DNA from: Brachypodium distachyon
Taxonomy: Eukaryota; Streptophyta; Magnoliopsida; Poales; Poaceae
NCBI RefSeq assembly: GCF_000005505.3
Contig: NC_016131.3
Location: 56,405,355 to 56,469,354 of the forward strand
Length of the DNA stretch: 64,000 bases
Reading direction: 5' to 3'
Position 1 is the stretch's first letter. Each line of letters opens with the position of its first letter. This document shows positions 12,401 to 22,646 of the stretch, one piece after another. The notes below the pieces were generated by a model. That model was not told where the DNA came from. It saw nothing but the letters and a program-made list of their open reading frames with translations, and searched no databases. The position numbers were made by a program, and so were the translations under genes.

Positions 12401-13419
12401 ATTCATCAGAGAAGTGCCGGCATAACCATATGTCGGACATGAACAGGAGATAAGTAGAAATTAAAACTTACCGGAGGAGCGCAGCGATCCCGGCTGTATG
12501 CCGGCATACCGCATGTCCATTTCTCGGACATGTTCGTCTTGGCGATCGCCTTGACCCGGCGCCAAACTTCAGCGTGAGAGAGCTTGAAGGTCGACTCCCT
12601 ATCCGGGTCAAATTGGTCGCCATAGAAACCCATCTTGTGAATCCGGCGCTGGAGCAGGCACAGTCGCCGGTATATGAAGGTGGCCTACAGATCGTCAGCC
12701 GTCACCCCGTTGTCCTTGAGCTCGAGGATGGCGGCGTGGATCTCGTTGACCTCCGGGAGGGTCTCCTTCGAGTCGTAAGACCAGTTTCTTTTCTCCTCTG
12801 GGGGGCCGACTTCGAATCCCGGCAGATTGATCTTGTCGGCATCAGAGGAGTTTTTGACATAGAAAAAGGTCTTGAGCCATTTTTTACATGACTCAAGACC
12901 CTGGATCCTAGGGAAGGCAGAACTACGCCGAGGAATGACGGTGGCCGCGCCACATTGAGTCATCGGCTTCGCAGCGCCGAGATTGTCCTTATCAGGAAGA
13001 ACCTATGGCCGGAACAGGAAGTACCGGGACCACAGGTTGATGGAGGGCCAAAGGCCGAGATAGTCTTCGCAACAAGTGACGAATGCCGAGAGAGTAAGAA
13101 TGGCATTTGCCGGAAGGTGGTGCGGCTGGAGGCCAAAGAAATCTAGGAAATTTCTAAGGAAATCACTAGCAGGAAGAGCGAAACTGCGCTGAAAGTGAGC
13201 AAGAAAGACAACGCGCTCACCAGCCTCCGGAGTTGGCACGATCTTGCCGCCGGGAATCCGGCACTCAACATCCTCCGAGATCCGCTGGGAGCGGCGGAGC
13301 CACCCGATGTCCGCCGGAGTGACGTCCGAGCCCTCCCAGCCAGCTCGCTCGGAGCCGGTCCTCTCCTCAGCCTGCTGAGCAGCAGGGTCGACGGCGGGGT
13401 TGCGGGAGGAAGACGCCAT
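9481..13419 (-). pseudogene. Antisense multi-exon gene inside the retrotransposon ('putative gypsy-type transposon' domain), broken
   Basis: A spliced gene runs opposite to gag-pol. Exons read by eye: 13419-12472, 12366-12229, about 12150-11979, 11897-11232, 10783-10681, about 10600-10548, about 10474-10195, about 10090-9481, with GT-AG borders at most ends. Exon 1 carries a domain with FLAHFQRSF, FLDFFGLQPHHLPANAI and YLGLWPSI. This is the 'putative gypsy type transposon' domain found in many grass genomes. Middle exons are Pro/Ala-rich, later ones Glu/Gln-rich and coiled-coil-like, and the last is acidic. Premature TAG codons at about 13003 and 12685 and another near 11850 inactivate it. 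Two sit where relatives have CAG or a Leu codon. Function is unknown; a regulatory or Gag-like role has been proposed only for relatives. Confidence 0.75.
10836..11165. repeat. 63-64-bp tandem repeat, about five units
   Basis: Units start at 10836, 10899, 10962, 11026 and 11089, each reading GAATCTC..AGTGTCTGAAGT..CTATTCTAAACC with point changes. A degenerate sixth start appears near 11152. The array lies within the intron between the 11897-11232 and 10783-10681 exons of the antisense gene. Confidence 0.85.
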
Positions 13420-13675
13420 GGAAGGAAAATAGATCTAGGGTTTGGAGGTTTCGGTGAAGATGGTGCTTGCGTGAGGCTCGGGCTAGCAAGCTAATGCGGC
13501 GGAGACCCAGATGGGTGCGAGCGAACCGACGGCAGCGAGCTTGGAGGCAAGAAACCGCGGCGGCAGGGAAGCTCCGAGCTAGCAGGTGGCGGCGGAGTGC
13601 GCAAGGAGCAGGAGAGCAGAGGAGGACGAAGGGTGCGAGAAGTGCGAAGGGTTTTTTACCCTCGCCCTCCCTCGT

Positions 13676-13683
13676 TATTTATA
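13676..13683 (-). promoter_or_regulatory. TATA box of the antisense gene
   Basis: On the minus strand this reads TATAAATA in a GC-rich setting, about 260 bases upstream of the ATG at 13419. A long GC-rich leader lies between. The placement supports independent transcription rather than read-through. Confidence 0.6.
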
Positions 13684-13918
13684 CCCGCAGCGCAGTAATG
13701 GGGCACTATTCCCCCGCGCCCACTACCTCAGTGGCTAACGGGAAGATTGCGCACGATTTGGGCGCAGTTATCCTCATCAAAGCGAGCACTTGGTTACTGC
13801 GCGGCGTGCCGCCAAAAATCCCGCTAGATCCAGGAGGATAAGTGTCTGCGTGGGAACCGAAATTTCCCCCTTAATGGCTCTGTCGGTTTTACTGTCCGAT
13901 GGGACGACGCGCTCGCCT

Positions 13919-14907
13919 TGTCGCACCAGTGGCACCCGGGATACCACCGCTGCGCGACGCGTGGGCCCCTCCCCCGGGTTCCCGGGAAGGTCTCATCCCG
14001 GGGAGCGCCGACGAGCTTCCCGGCAAGCTACCAGCCCGAAAGGGGCTAGCGGGGCTTCAGGAAATATTCCCGCTTAGACACCTCCCGGGAAGCTGCTTCC
14101 CGGGAGGAGGTTCCCAGGTGCGCTGGGCCCCGGTGCTTCCCGGGCCGACTTGCGGGGACTGGGGGTTCCCAGACGCGTGCCCCCGCCTCAGGTCGTGGGG
14201 CCCACTGGGCAGCGCCGCACGGGCGCGTGGCGGGCGCGGAACGCGCGGTCCCACCAAGGCAAGGAGTAAGGCGTGCGGCTCAGTAAACGAGCCGACCGAC
14301 GGGTAGTTACCCGTCCGATCCAAGGAACAGTGGTTGTCCAATCCTACGCTAGGGTCTTAGGCCCCTAGCAGCGGAGGTGGCACCCATGCATGCCACCAGC
14401 TCACCGGGGAGAGTTGCGTGCCTCCCCGTTGGACACTTGTAGCCCACGCACCGTGGCACATGTGGCATCCCCTTGTGTATAAAAGGAGGACCCATGCCAA
14501 CGGTCAAGGGGGTTAGAGGGTTGACGGGTCAGACAGTTGGGAGGATAGTGAGTTGATCAGTTGGTTCCGGTAGACAGCAAGCAGAGAGTAGCAAGGAGTA
14601 CTTAGACATTGAGAGGAAGCCCAGGAACTGGCCCGGCAAGAACTTGTAAATGCTTGATCCGCAATCAATATCAGTTCAGACAGGCAGGACGTAGGGTTTT
14701 ACACCTCCGGGTGGCCTGAACCTGAGTAAAAACGGGTGTGCATTTGTTCTGGTACTAGCGCGCCCTCTTGGCACTTGGTCTCACCGGCCCCCTAGGGCCT
14801 CATCGACCGTCCCGGCGATAACCGGGTCTCCGCCCCAGACGCCCCTACCGAACCTAAAAGGGGGACGTGGCTGCACGCCCCCGGTGTCGGAGCACCGAGC
14901 GACGACA
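13919..14907 (+). mobile_element. Nested solo LTR with CGCCT target duplication
   Basis: A 989-bp segment begins TGTCG and ends CGACA. It is flanked by CGCCT at 13914-13918 and 14908-14912. It has a TATA box (TATAAAA, 14478-14484) followed by a U5-like region with 'gggtttta' and 'cctgagtaaaaac' phrases usual in grass LTRs. No internal region or second LTR is present, so it is a solo LTR left by LTR-LTR recombination. It sits ~230 bp upstream of the antisense gene's TATA box. It is unlike the host element's own LTRs, so it comes from another family. Confidence 0.85.
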
Positions 14908-15229
14908 CGCCTCAAAAAGCGCAATGGCAGTAACTCCTGCCTTATCCTCCCGTTAGTTTAAAGGAGTGCATTATCCAAGTCACAAGTGGCATCTATATCG
15001 GCAGAAATGAGTTTTCACTGTCGGCTATGGAGAAGAAAAAATCTCGGCTAAGGGCTGGATAAGCACGCCAACTCGAAATGTCGGAATGAGTTGATCTCGG
15101 CTAGGAGAACCTGGGATTGTCTCGGCATCCTTCTCGGCTAAGCCCAAGTAGGCGTTGGTGGTCTGTCTATGGGAAACTGTCGCGGCCCGACATTCTTCTC
15201 TGCCGGACCGTAACAGCTTCAGGGACTAG

Positions 15230-16045
15230 TGTCGGGGGGATGACCCCGGATAGGGTCATGGCGACACAACTCTAGCCGAGATGACGCAGGCAAAGCCGGC
15301 ATGGTTTCGTATGCCGGCATCATAGAGTCAAACTAACACTAAGCCGGCATCCTGGAGGTATGCCGGCATGACTGCATTGTTTTATGAGTTTGCAGAATAA
15401 GGACGAGCACCTTGATCTCGGCGATGGCCAAGATCTCTCAACGGTCTTATCCTGACCACGCGGTGCAAGGTAAAGCAGCGTCATCATTATCTCAGAAAAA
15501 GCAGTCAGCGCCTACGTACCAGCGCCAGGCGACTACAGAGAGGAAGCACCAAAAGAGAATCTCTGACGGAAGCCGGCAGAGGATAGCGGTACTTTCTGCA
15601 GGGCGTCAGGGAAAAGTAAAGTTGTCTTGTCCCCTACGGTGCTACCGGGAGGGAACCAAGCCGCGTGCCCGGCAGGGCCCAAGAAAGATGACGTTAGACT
15701 CGGCCCACATGTCAGTGTGACATAGGCGGCCTATAAATAGAACCTTACCCCTCTCAAGAGGACAAAGGGTGCACTTAGACATCTAGGGTTTTCTCCTTCT
15801 TCTTCTTCTTCCTTAAGAATACAGCTCAAGGTGCGCCATTGTAAAGCTGGTGTATCCCGGCCAATACAAGAAAGCAGGAGTAGGAGTATTACCTCGACAA
15901 GAGGGCTCCCAACCTGGGTAGATCCGTGTGTGCTAGTGTAATTTGTGCGTGTTTTCCTTCACGTCCTCCCTCCTCCGGATCCTGCATCATCCATCGGCTC
16001 CAAGTTAAACCATCCTATGGCATCTGCCGTGACACCACCACGACA
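15230..16045 (+). repeat. Right (3') LTR
   Basis: It begins TGTCGGGG and ends CACGACA, pairs with 1377-2195 at ~92% identity, and is followed by the TAGAC duplication at 16046-16050. A TATA box lies at 15732-15739. Confidence 0.9.
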
Positions 16046-16050
16046 TAGAC

Positions 16051-16661
16051 CTTGCATGAGCCCACGATTTCTGTGTTCGTCCCAGGTCCCATTCAGTTTG
16101 TTGCGCAACGATTCCGGGTTGTGTAGATGTAGTGGACACACAGTTGTTTACGGTGAAGTTTCCTGTTGAATAAGAGGAAGAAGGGGGAAAAAACAGAAAT
16201 AAAGTTGCGCCAGTTTAAGCAGCACAAAACCCTTTGTGTTTCATCGATCTGTTGTCTGCCACTCAATTCCAATCGCAACACAGTTATTGGTGATCCCATC
16301 TAACACTAATTAAATGCGAGAAGTAGCGTATTGTATGTATTATCGCAATTACATACGTTGTTCCACGTCAAAACATAAGATCCAAATGTAAAAAAATTAG
16401 GAAAACAAAAAAGTACAAAAGGAAACACAAACAAAATAAGAGAGTAAAAACTGAAATGTAACAGAAATTAAATGCATGCTTTTAGCTGTTGTATTAATTT
16501 GCCAAGGGATACAAATATATTCATCATGATGATGACTCTTATTGAAACAAGAAAAACCAACATCCATAAATTACACGAGACATGCTTGGATACACTGATT
16601 GGATCCAAATTTATTGAACATGAAGTAACAACATAACCTTGGCATTGGACATCATGCATGA
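16051..16661. other. Intergenic, AT-rich
   Basis: This lies between the retrotransposon and the thionin gene 3' end. It includes the probable thionin 3' untranslated region and polyadenylation area near 16470-16661. No other gene is seen. Confidence 0.4.
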
Positions 16662-17284
16662 TTATTCTTCAGCGGATGCATTAACGACCGCATCCCCGTT
16701 ACAGAAACTTGCACATGCATTGCGGCAGAGTTCCTCATCGATTTTCGTCTCTGCGCCATGAAAATCTGGATCAAAACAGTATACATTATCTATATATATC
16801 CAGCACAAAAATTTGTTAAAAGATTAATTATCTGACATAATTAAATTAAAACTAAAAGAATAAATACCGTGGTTCATGTTGTCACACACGCTAGAGCGAC
16901 ATCCGAGGTTGCAGTACTTAGTGGCATCTGGTACTTCACCTGCCGAAGTAAATTAAATAACTGGTATGTAAATAGCTACTTAACTATTTGCAGGAGATAA
17001 TCAACAAGTTTGAAACTAATTAAGAGTGAGTTTTCTTTACTGGAGTCGAGAAGAAGGAGCATTTTACGAAGGTCATTTGGACATGTTGTGCCACTTGTGA
17101 TCGTACATCCACAAATATTTGCGCAGGCTAGTCTGGAAGCCCCTGTGAAACGGCAGACGTTGTAGCAGTTTCTTGCCGTCGTGGTTTTGCAGCAACTCTT
17201 TCCCTCTACTTGGACCTGCCCCAGAACTAGCCCCAGTAGGAGGACACAAATGATCACACTCCTAAGACCATTGTTGCTTCCCAT
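16662..17284 (-). CDS. Thionin precursor (antimicrobial peptide), three exons
   Basis: Exons 17284-17041, 16939-16868 and 16750-16662 join in frame to 134 codons plus TAA. Residues 1-28 are a signal peptide. The mature thionin starts at Lys29 ([17 protein letters not shown]) with eight cysteines spaced as in type I thionins. It is followed by an acidic, cysteine-containing C-terminal propeptide encoded mainly by exons 2 and 3, with the [10 protein letters not shown] motif. Thionins are small, secreted or vacuolar, basic peptides that disrupt microbial membranes; the acidic propeptide is thought to keep them inactive until processed. The three-exon layout is as in barley and wheat genes. The acidic part of exon 1 has a short Leu run (MLLLLD) after the thionin domain. 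All frames are open, so it appears functional. Confidence 0.93.
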
Positions 17285-17375
17285 GGCTGGCTGATTTTGC
17301 TGTCTGTCGAAAGGAAGATCGACTGAGAAATGGCTAGCTTGGATTCATGGATTGTCTCAGACGACGCATGACTTT

Positions 17376-17451
17376 TATTTATAGAGCGAGAGATGATGGT
17401 CTTTAGAGAGACAAATGGCCCAGAACATGTATTTATAGAGCGAGAGATGAT
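17376..17451 (-). promoter_or_regulatory. Thionin promoter with duplicated TATA block
   Basis: On the minus strand TATAAATA occurs at 17383-17376 (92 bases before the ATG) and again at 17437-17430. Both sit in the same 22-base block (17376-17397 and 17430-17451). The 'ctttagagagacaaat' phrase also recurs at about 17401 and 17565. Two start sites are possible; the nearer box is the likely one. Confidence 0.6.
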
Positions 17452-18039
17452 TGGCCCAGAATTCCGGTCTTGGCGAGTAAATGGTCGGTTGTCTCACTCA
17501 CACCGTCCCTCTAATGGGTCATGACATACAGTACTCTATGTTTTATCACTCCAGCATTCACAGTCTTTAGAGAGACAAATATGCCCATTTCGGTTCTAGC
17601 CAACCGCCACTGGGGCTTGTTTGTGAAGTAGTGGTTGTTCAAATTTGAATTAATGTTGAGAAATTGATGGAAGTTCATTTAAATGGAAAATTAGCTAGAA
17701 AGACAGAAAATTGAAAATATTTAGACAGAAATTAAATATGGTCTACTTTGTGTGAAAATTTGAGAGGTGCCATTTTAAACTATATTACTTGCACTTGCTT
17801 CACAAAATGTCCCACTTTTGGCATTTAGAAAATGAAAAATTATTTTTAAAAACAAAAAAATTGTAAGCCAATTTGGCAATATTGTTTGACACGGCAAGAT
17901 GCACCTCTATGTAAGAAATTTTTGACGAAAACGGCAGCGCCGAATCAATTAACTAAGAGTTGGAATTTACAGAAGCGCTTTCGCTCAGGAAAAAAAACAA
18001 GACGAGTACAGGAGAACATGAAGAGAGAAAGACTAGAGA
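17452..18039. other. Thionin upstream region, AT-rich
   Basis: Probable distal promoter of the thionin gene, with long A/T runs. I see no gene. Confidence 0.4.
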
Positions 18040-18700
18040 GGCTAGAGCGACTAGAACAAATTAGAAGAAGGTATAAAGGAATTCGTAGCTTGGCAAAGCC
18101 TCACTTCATTGGCGATTTTGGTGGGAATCATCGCAGTAGCATTGAAGACACGATTATTTCTTTCAATCCAGATGAACCACCAAGAGATCATGATCAGCCC
18201 GTTTAGGTTCTCCTTGTCGGCATTAGACATGAGTGAGCCAGTCATGGAGCTCCACCACTGAAGCAAGGAACAGGCCGGCAAAGCATTGGCAATCAGAGGA
18301 GCAAGCGAGAGGCGATGCTGGAAGAGGCTCCAGACCTGCTTTGAGAAGGTGCAAGTCGAGAAAACATGGATGGCAGTCTCTGGGTGGCAGAAACAAAGCA
18401 GACATGTTGGATTATGTTGGATATTACGGACTGCCAAGCGATCCGCGGTGAGACATCTGCAAGACAAGCGAGCCAAGCCGTGATCTTAATCTTGGGAGGG
18501 ATCCTGGTTCTCCAAATCAGCTTGAACTCCGGCGTCCCGATCCTGCCAATGAATTGATGATGGTATGCGCTCGCAGCAGAGTACTCACCAGAAGAAGTGA
18601 ACTTCCAAATCAGGCGGTCATCGACATATCCCTGAGAATAAGCTGCTGCAATCTGTCCCATAAGGCGAGGAAGTGAGCAAGGACCTGAGGAGATGGATCA
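18040..18700 (-). pseudogene. LINE ORF2 fragment, reverse-transcriptase zinc-binding region
   Basis: Two overlapping minus-strand frames encode the C-terminal zf-RVT region of plant L1-type ORF2. One has LIWKFTSSGEYSAASAYH and IWRTRIPPKIKITAWL (about 18661-18470). The other has RLAVRNIQHNPTCLLC, CHPETAIHVFSTC and a following WWFIWIERNNRVF block (about 18470-18080). The frame breaks near 18470, so it is a dead fragment. No clear tail or target duplication was found. Confidence 0.75.
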
Positions 18701-20700
18701 TCTTTAATGGGTCGGATCCAACCAGAGTTGTTTAGGGCAGCTCTATGCAAGAAATGGTTACATTATCATGAACCATGGCAAAATATGCCGACCATCTTGT
18801 TTTCTGCCAAATGTTTTTTCTTGCCGCGCTCGACTTACATGCGTAGTTACTGAGTGCATGATAAAATGCACTCGGAACCAATGAGTTTCCGGTAGTGCCT
18901 TGTCCATGGTCGCATATCCTCCTCCTTCAATCATACGGTAGTTCCCAGCCCAACACGATAAAATATAGCGCGACTTAGGTCATTGAAGTATGCAGTGTGC
19001 TGGATAGCGTGAGAGGACCATCAATAATACGGTAGATCGAGATGATTTGCTCGCCATGGTAGTAAAAATCTAGTTATAGATCACAATGGTCCATGGGGCA
19101 CCGACCAATGAATGCATTCAAGGAGTAGATAACGCTATCCAGTATATCCATTACGTTCTTGTTCCACCAGAATTATATAAGCTAGGCACGCACAGCTGCA
19201 CATGCTCGATCTGTAGATCAATATCTCTGTTTGTAAAACAAACAACGTGATCGACGGCATCAATGCCACCCGGCCAGCTGCTCCCGATCGATGCCGCAGC
19301 TAGCATGGCCAACAATTTGCTTCAACATCTCAAAAGAAAAAAAACAATTTGCTTCAATATATATGAATGTGGCGCCAATTAATATACAGACCGTGCTGCT
19401 TAGGTACGTCAGAGTGTGTTGGTTTAAGCAAAAGCTTGCCCCTACCCAAAAAATGGCTAGAAAAGATTGGTTACGCGTCAGAGTGTACGTTTTATTTCTC
19501 CATGAGTTGGCAAAAGAAAGAAAAACTAAGGCTGGCTATTGAAACAAAGACCATATATATTTTCTGTCAAGGGGTTTTAACACACCCTAGACAAGAAATT
19601 GCCAAATTTTTGGCCTAGTGACCATAACCCACTACTCACACCATCTGGATAACTGTGTTTCCTTACGTGGATACCAACTTATTACCACCCGTGAGTGCTT
19701 TTTAGCATAGCATGTTTTGCAACAAAAAAAACAGAAGCTGTTTATGCACACAGCTACATTACATGATTCAAAAGAGAGATAATAAAATCATAGTGAAAAT
19801 TGTACATTCGATAAAAATAAACCAAAATTAAAACATATACGCTAAACTATTCCTAGGTAACTACTGCCTCCCATTGGCGACTGCCTTTGCGGCATCCTCG
19901 ACGCGCTTGCGACCCCTCCTCATCCTGCTGCTCGGACTCCCACGAAGATGGTTGTGCAAATCATGATCAGTTCTAGACCATTTGTGGTTTTTTGTTGAAT
20001 AGTCTTTACCTGAAGGTTACTTTTTCTTTAAGAACGATGTCGGTCGATATAGATAGAAGGGGAAAAGAGATGGCTAGTGCACTGGATCTGGATTAAAAAA
20101 AGGGACATCATGAGATCAGTTCAAAAGATTTAAGGTGATGTTGAAATTGACCACGACGTTACATGCTTAACTTGGTTATGCCATTGTGGATTTTCCTTAG
20201 AAAATTAGGTTTCATCGGCTCGTTCCGGATAGGCACTCTTCATGTTGCTGATAATCAAGTAGACTCTTGCATAGCTGTAAAAGAAAAGAAAAAAGAGTAG
20301 ACTCTTACATACATGCATGGACCAAGACTCAAGCAAAACATTATACTTGGGGCTGGGTTTGAGGAGTAATATATAAAATTGAGTTAGGTAAATGAACATT
20401 ATAGAATACTTCCAAATGGAAATGGACTGAAATGTAAAGTGAGACATATCCTACACCCCTATACGCTTCTTGCATGTATCATTTATTCTTCAGTCTTGTA
20501 CATGTATGCATATATCACATGGCTAGATTTGGATGCAAATAATGGGACTATTAAAGAATTTTCATGCAATTCAGTACAAGGATTTGGATAACCATTATAA
20601 TCGGTAACTTTTTGGATAACCATATATATCGTGGTATAAATTTAATGAAAAGGTTTTTGGGTCATTAATGATTACCATGTATGCATACATATCAGCATGC
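18701..20700. other. Intergenic, no gene recognised
   Basis: Low-coding, AT-rich sequence with A-runs. No frame matches a family I recognise, and I see no terminal repeats. The right end (from about 20700) begins the duplicated MADS promoter. Confidence 0.4.
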
Positions 20701-21073
20701 ATGGTAATTATTATAAATAAGAATGTGAACGTAAATATATGTAGCGGTCATGTATATTTGGTGAATAATTAAGAGCGACTATTGTTGACTCCATATCGTC
20801 TTAGTGCTCATTAAAGATTGAAGGTTTTTTCTGTATAGATAAGGATGAACTAAAAATTCCATTTCCACCTCACAAAAAAGTATGGCGTGTGCGTACCAAA
20901 CTTTCTAGCATACTATTCTATATTAGTCTCTGACTAATGGACCTGTCATTCCTATACAAAGGGGGACCCACCTGTTAGCGACTTCAGATAGAAATTTGCA
21001 ATGTTCAACGAAACATAATTATGCACACCATAGGATCCTTGGAGAAATTTCTCCTCACAACCCTTTTTCACCC

Positions 21074-21080
21074 TATATAA
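21074..21080 (+). promoter_or_regulatory. MADS copy 1 TATA box
   Basis: TATATAA in the context CACCCTATATAAGGGAGTC. The identical context lies before copy 2 (28639-28645). It is 153 bases before the chosen ATG. Confidence 0.65.
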
Positions 21081-21232
21081 GGGAGTCTACCTCTTGTTTC
21101 TAACCACAACGCATCCATCTCTCATATTGATTTTATAGCAAGCCAATAGTAGAGGTAAATCTTTGGCTTCCTAAAGACCCTTGTATCAAGCTAGCTATTT
21201 GTAGTAAACACTCACTGTTGTCCTTTTTTATT

Positions 21233-22366
21233 ATGCCAATAGGTATGCCAAGGGAAAGGCGGTCGGGTGTCGTGTACATCGAGAATGATGATGAGCGCAG
21301 CGTCACCTTCTCCAAGAGACGTCTAGGTCTATTCAAGGGTGCTAGCGACCTCGCTGCTGTCACAGGCGCGAGGGTTGCTATCGTCCTTGAGACAGACAGC
21401 ACAAAAATGCACTCATTTGGAACCCCATCAGCTGACCCCATCATTCATGCCTTCCTGTCAGGAGTTCCACCACCAGAGCCGTTGACTGATGAGGTGATGA
21501 GTACCAGGATTTCATGGCTGCAGAGCGAGGTGTCTCGTTTGGATAGAGAGAACACCTCGGAGCAAAAGAGAAAAAAACTCGTTGTTCAGCGTATCAAGGA
21601 GATCCAACAAGAGAATCCAGGCATGGTGGCCAATCATCTCTTCTCCAAGGACGAAGATCTCAATCTTGAAGATCTGACCAATCTCTTCAATGAACTCTTG
21701 CTTGTTCAGCAAGGTACTGGAGGTCGTCTACCCCCACTTGATCATGGTCATCAACAAATGATTGGTGGTTCAAGCGTGTCATTGAACCTAGTACCACCAA
21801 GTGTTCCATTATGGGGTAGCACTGAGACTCCTCCTTCGCTTCTGCATCCATTAGGGTCAGACATACTTCCACATGGTGCACTTCCTCCGGCTCCGTCACC
21901 ATCAGTACCACAAAGCATGTTGGCACCACCTTTTCCTGTGCAGGTACCACAAATGTTGCAGCCCGCGCCACTGGTTTCAACACCACCAACTGATCCTTAT
22001 CAACTGCCTGAGTTACCTCCATCGCTGGAGTTACCTCTTCAGAACTATACTAGTCCTTACAGCACAATGGATCCAGCTCAGAACAACACAGGCCTGAACT
22101 CAACCTTTCAGCATAATGTGGAGGAATCAGCACAGTTGGTCTACTCTGGTGGTAATGCCATTGTTGGGCAAGATCCGTTTGGCTATGACCAATGGGCATA
22201 TCCTCTTTCTGATCAGCCGTACTACGAGAGATTCCTAGAGATGGATGGTAACCTGGGCTTTCATGGTACTGATGTTGGCCAAGCTCACATGGGAAATGAT
22301 GGACTGATTGATGAGTTGGCACAATCTCCTTCTAGTGGGGAAGATGATGATGTTGGCAGATCATAA
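21233..22366 (+). CDS. Type I MADS-box protein (M-alpha/AGL61-62-like), copy 1
   Basis: A single-exon frame of 377 codons. The MADS domain occupies about residues 5-65 with SGVVYIEND, SVTFSKRRLGLFKGASDLAAVTGARVAI (read in pieces) and HSFGTPSADPIIHAFL. The KRR-GLFK-AS core and the SFG.P...I..FL end are typical of type I M-alpha proteins. These act as nuclear dimeric transcription factors, mostly in the female gametophyte and endosperm. No K domain follows. Instead there is a charged helix (about 90-165) and a Pro/Leu-rich C-terminus ending GEDDDVGRS. I chose ATG 21233 (MPIGMPR) because the same start is conserved in copy 2; ATG 21218 is not. Type I genes are usually intronless, as here. Paralogue at 28833. 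Confidence 0.9.
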   Translation: MPIGMPRERRSGVVYIENDDERSVTFSKRRLGLFKGASDLAAVTGARVAIVLETDSTKMHSFGTPSADPIIHAFLSGVPPPEPLTDEVMSTRISWLQSEVSRLDRENTSEQKRKKLVVQRIKEIQQENPGMVANHLFSKDEDLNLEDLTNLFNELLLVQQGTGGRLPPLDHGHQQMIGGSSVSLNLVPPSVPLWGSTETPPSLLHPLGSDILPHGALPPAPSPSVPQSMLAPPFPVQVPQMLQPAPLVSTPPTDPYQLPELPPSLELPLQNYTSPYSTMDPAQNNTGLNSTFQHNVEESAQLVYSGGNAIVGQDPFGYDQWAYPLSDQPYYERFLEMDGNLGFHGTDVGQAHMGNDGLIDELAQSPSSGEDDDVGRS

Positions 22367-22551
22367 GGGGGCTTCAGTAGGTTCTAGTTCATGCTGCCAT
22401 AATAAATTCATAATGCTATGTCGACAGAAATAGCTAGTTATCCTTTTCATTAGTTGAAATGTTTGTCATTTAGGCTATTTTGTTTAACATCTTCAGGGCA
22501 AGAATATGCATGTTAATTTGAATGTTTTGGGTCTTGAGTCATGAAGTTTGT

Positions 22552-22646
22552 AAAGGTAGTCGCCGATTCTTGGCGTGTCTATCTTTCTACCCTGTAACTT
22601 TCTCGTTTTGAGTAATATTATTCAGATGGGGAGACTCCTCAAAAAA
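22552..22646 (+). mobile_element. Short 5'-truncated LINE tail insertion
   Basis: 95 bp end in a poly-A run. They are flanked by AAGTTTGT at 22544-22551 and 22647-22654, in the 3' flank of MADS copy 1. The homologous flank of copy 2 lacks this piece. The shape (3' end of a non-LTR element, A tail, 8-bp duplication) fits target-primed reverse transcription. Confidence 0.65.

Larger units (their letters stand above)
1377..16045 (+). mobile_element. Ty3/gypsy LTR retrotransposon, Tat lineage, with an antisense gene; decayed
   Basis: A 14.7-kb element bounded by two LTRs (819 and 816 bp) and a perfect 5-bp TAGAC duplication. The order is LTR, primer-binding-like site, gag, protease, RT, RNase H, second RNase H, integrase, long 3' region with a minus-strand gene, degenerate polypurine tract (CAGGGACTAG), LTR. 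The extra RNase H domain after the RT-linked one, followed by integrase, is characteristic of the Tat clade. By hand count the LTRs differ at about 68 of ~816 sites (~8%), mostly transitions. With the usual grass LTR rate of 1.3e-8 per site per year this suggests insertion roughly 3 million years ago. All coding parts carry stops or frameshifts, so the element is dead. It contains a younger or similar-aged solo LTR at 13919-14907. Confidence 0.92.
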
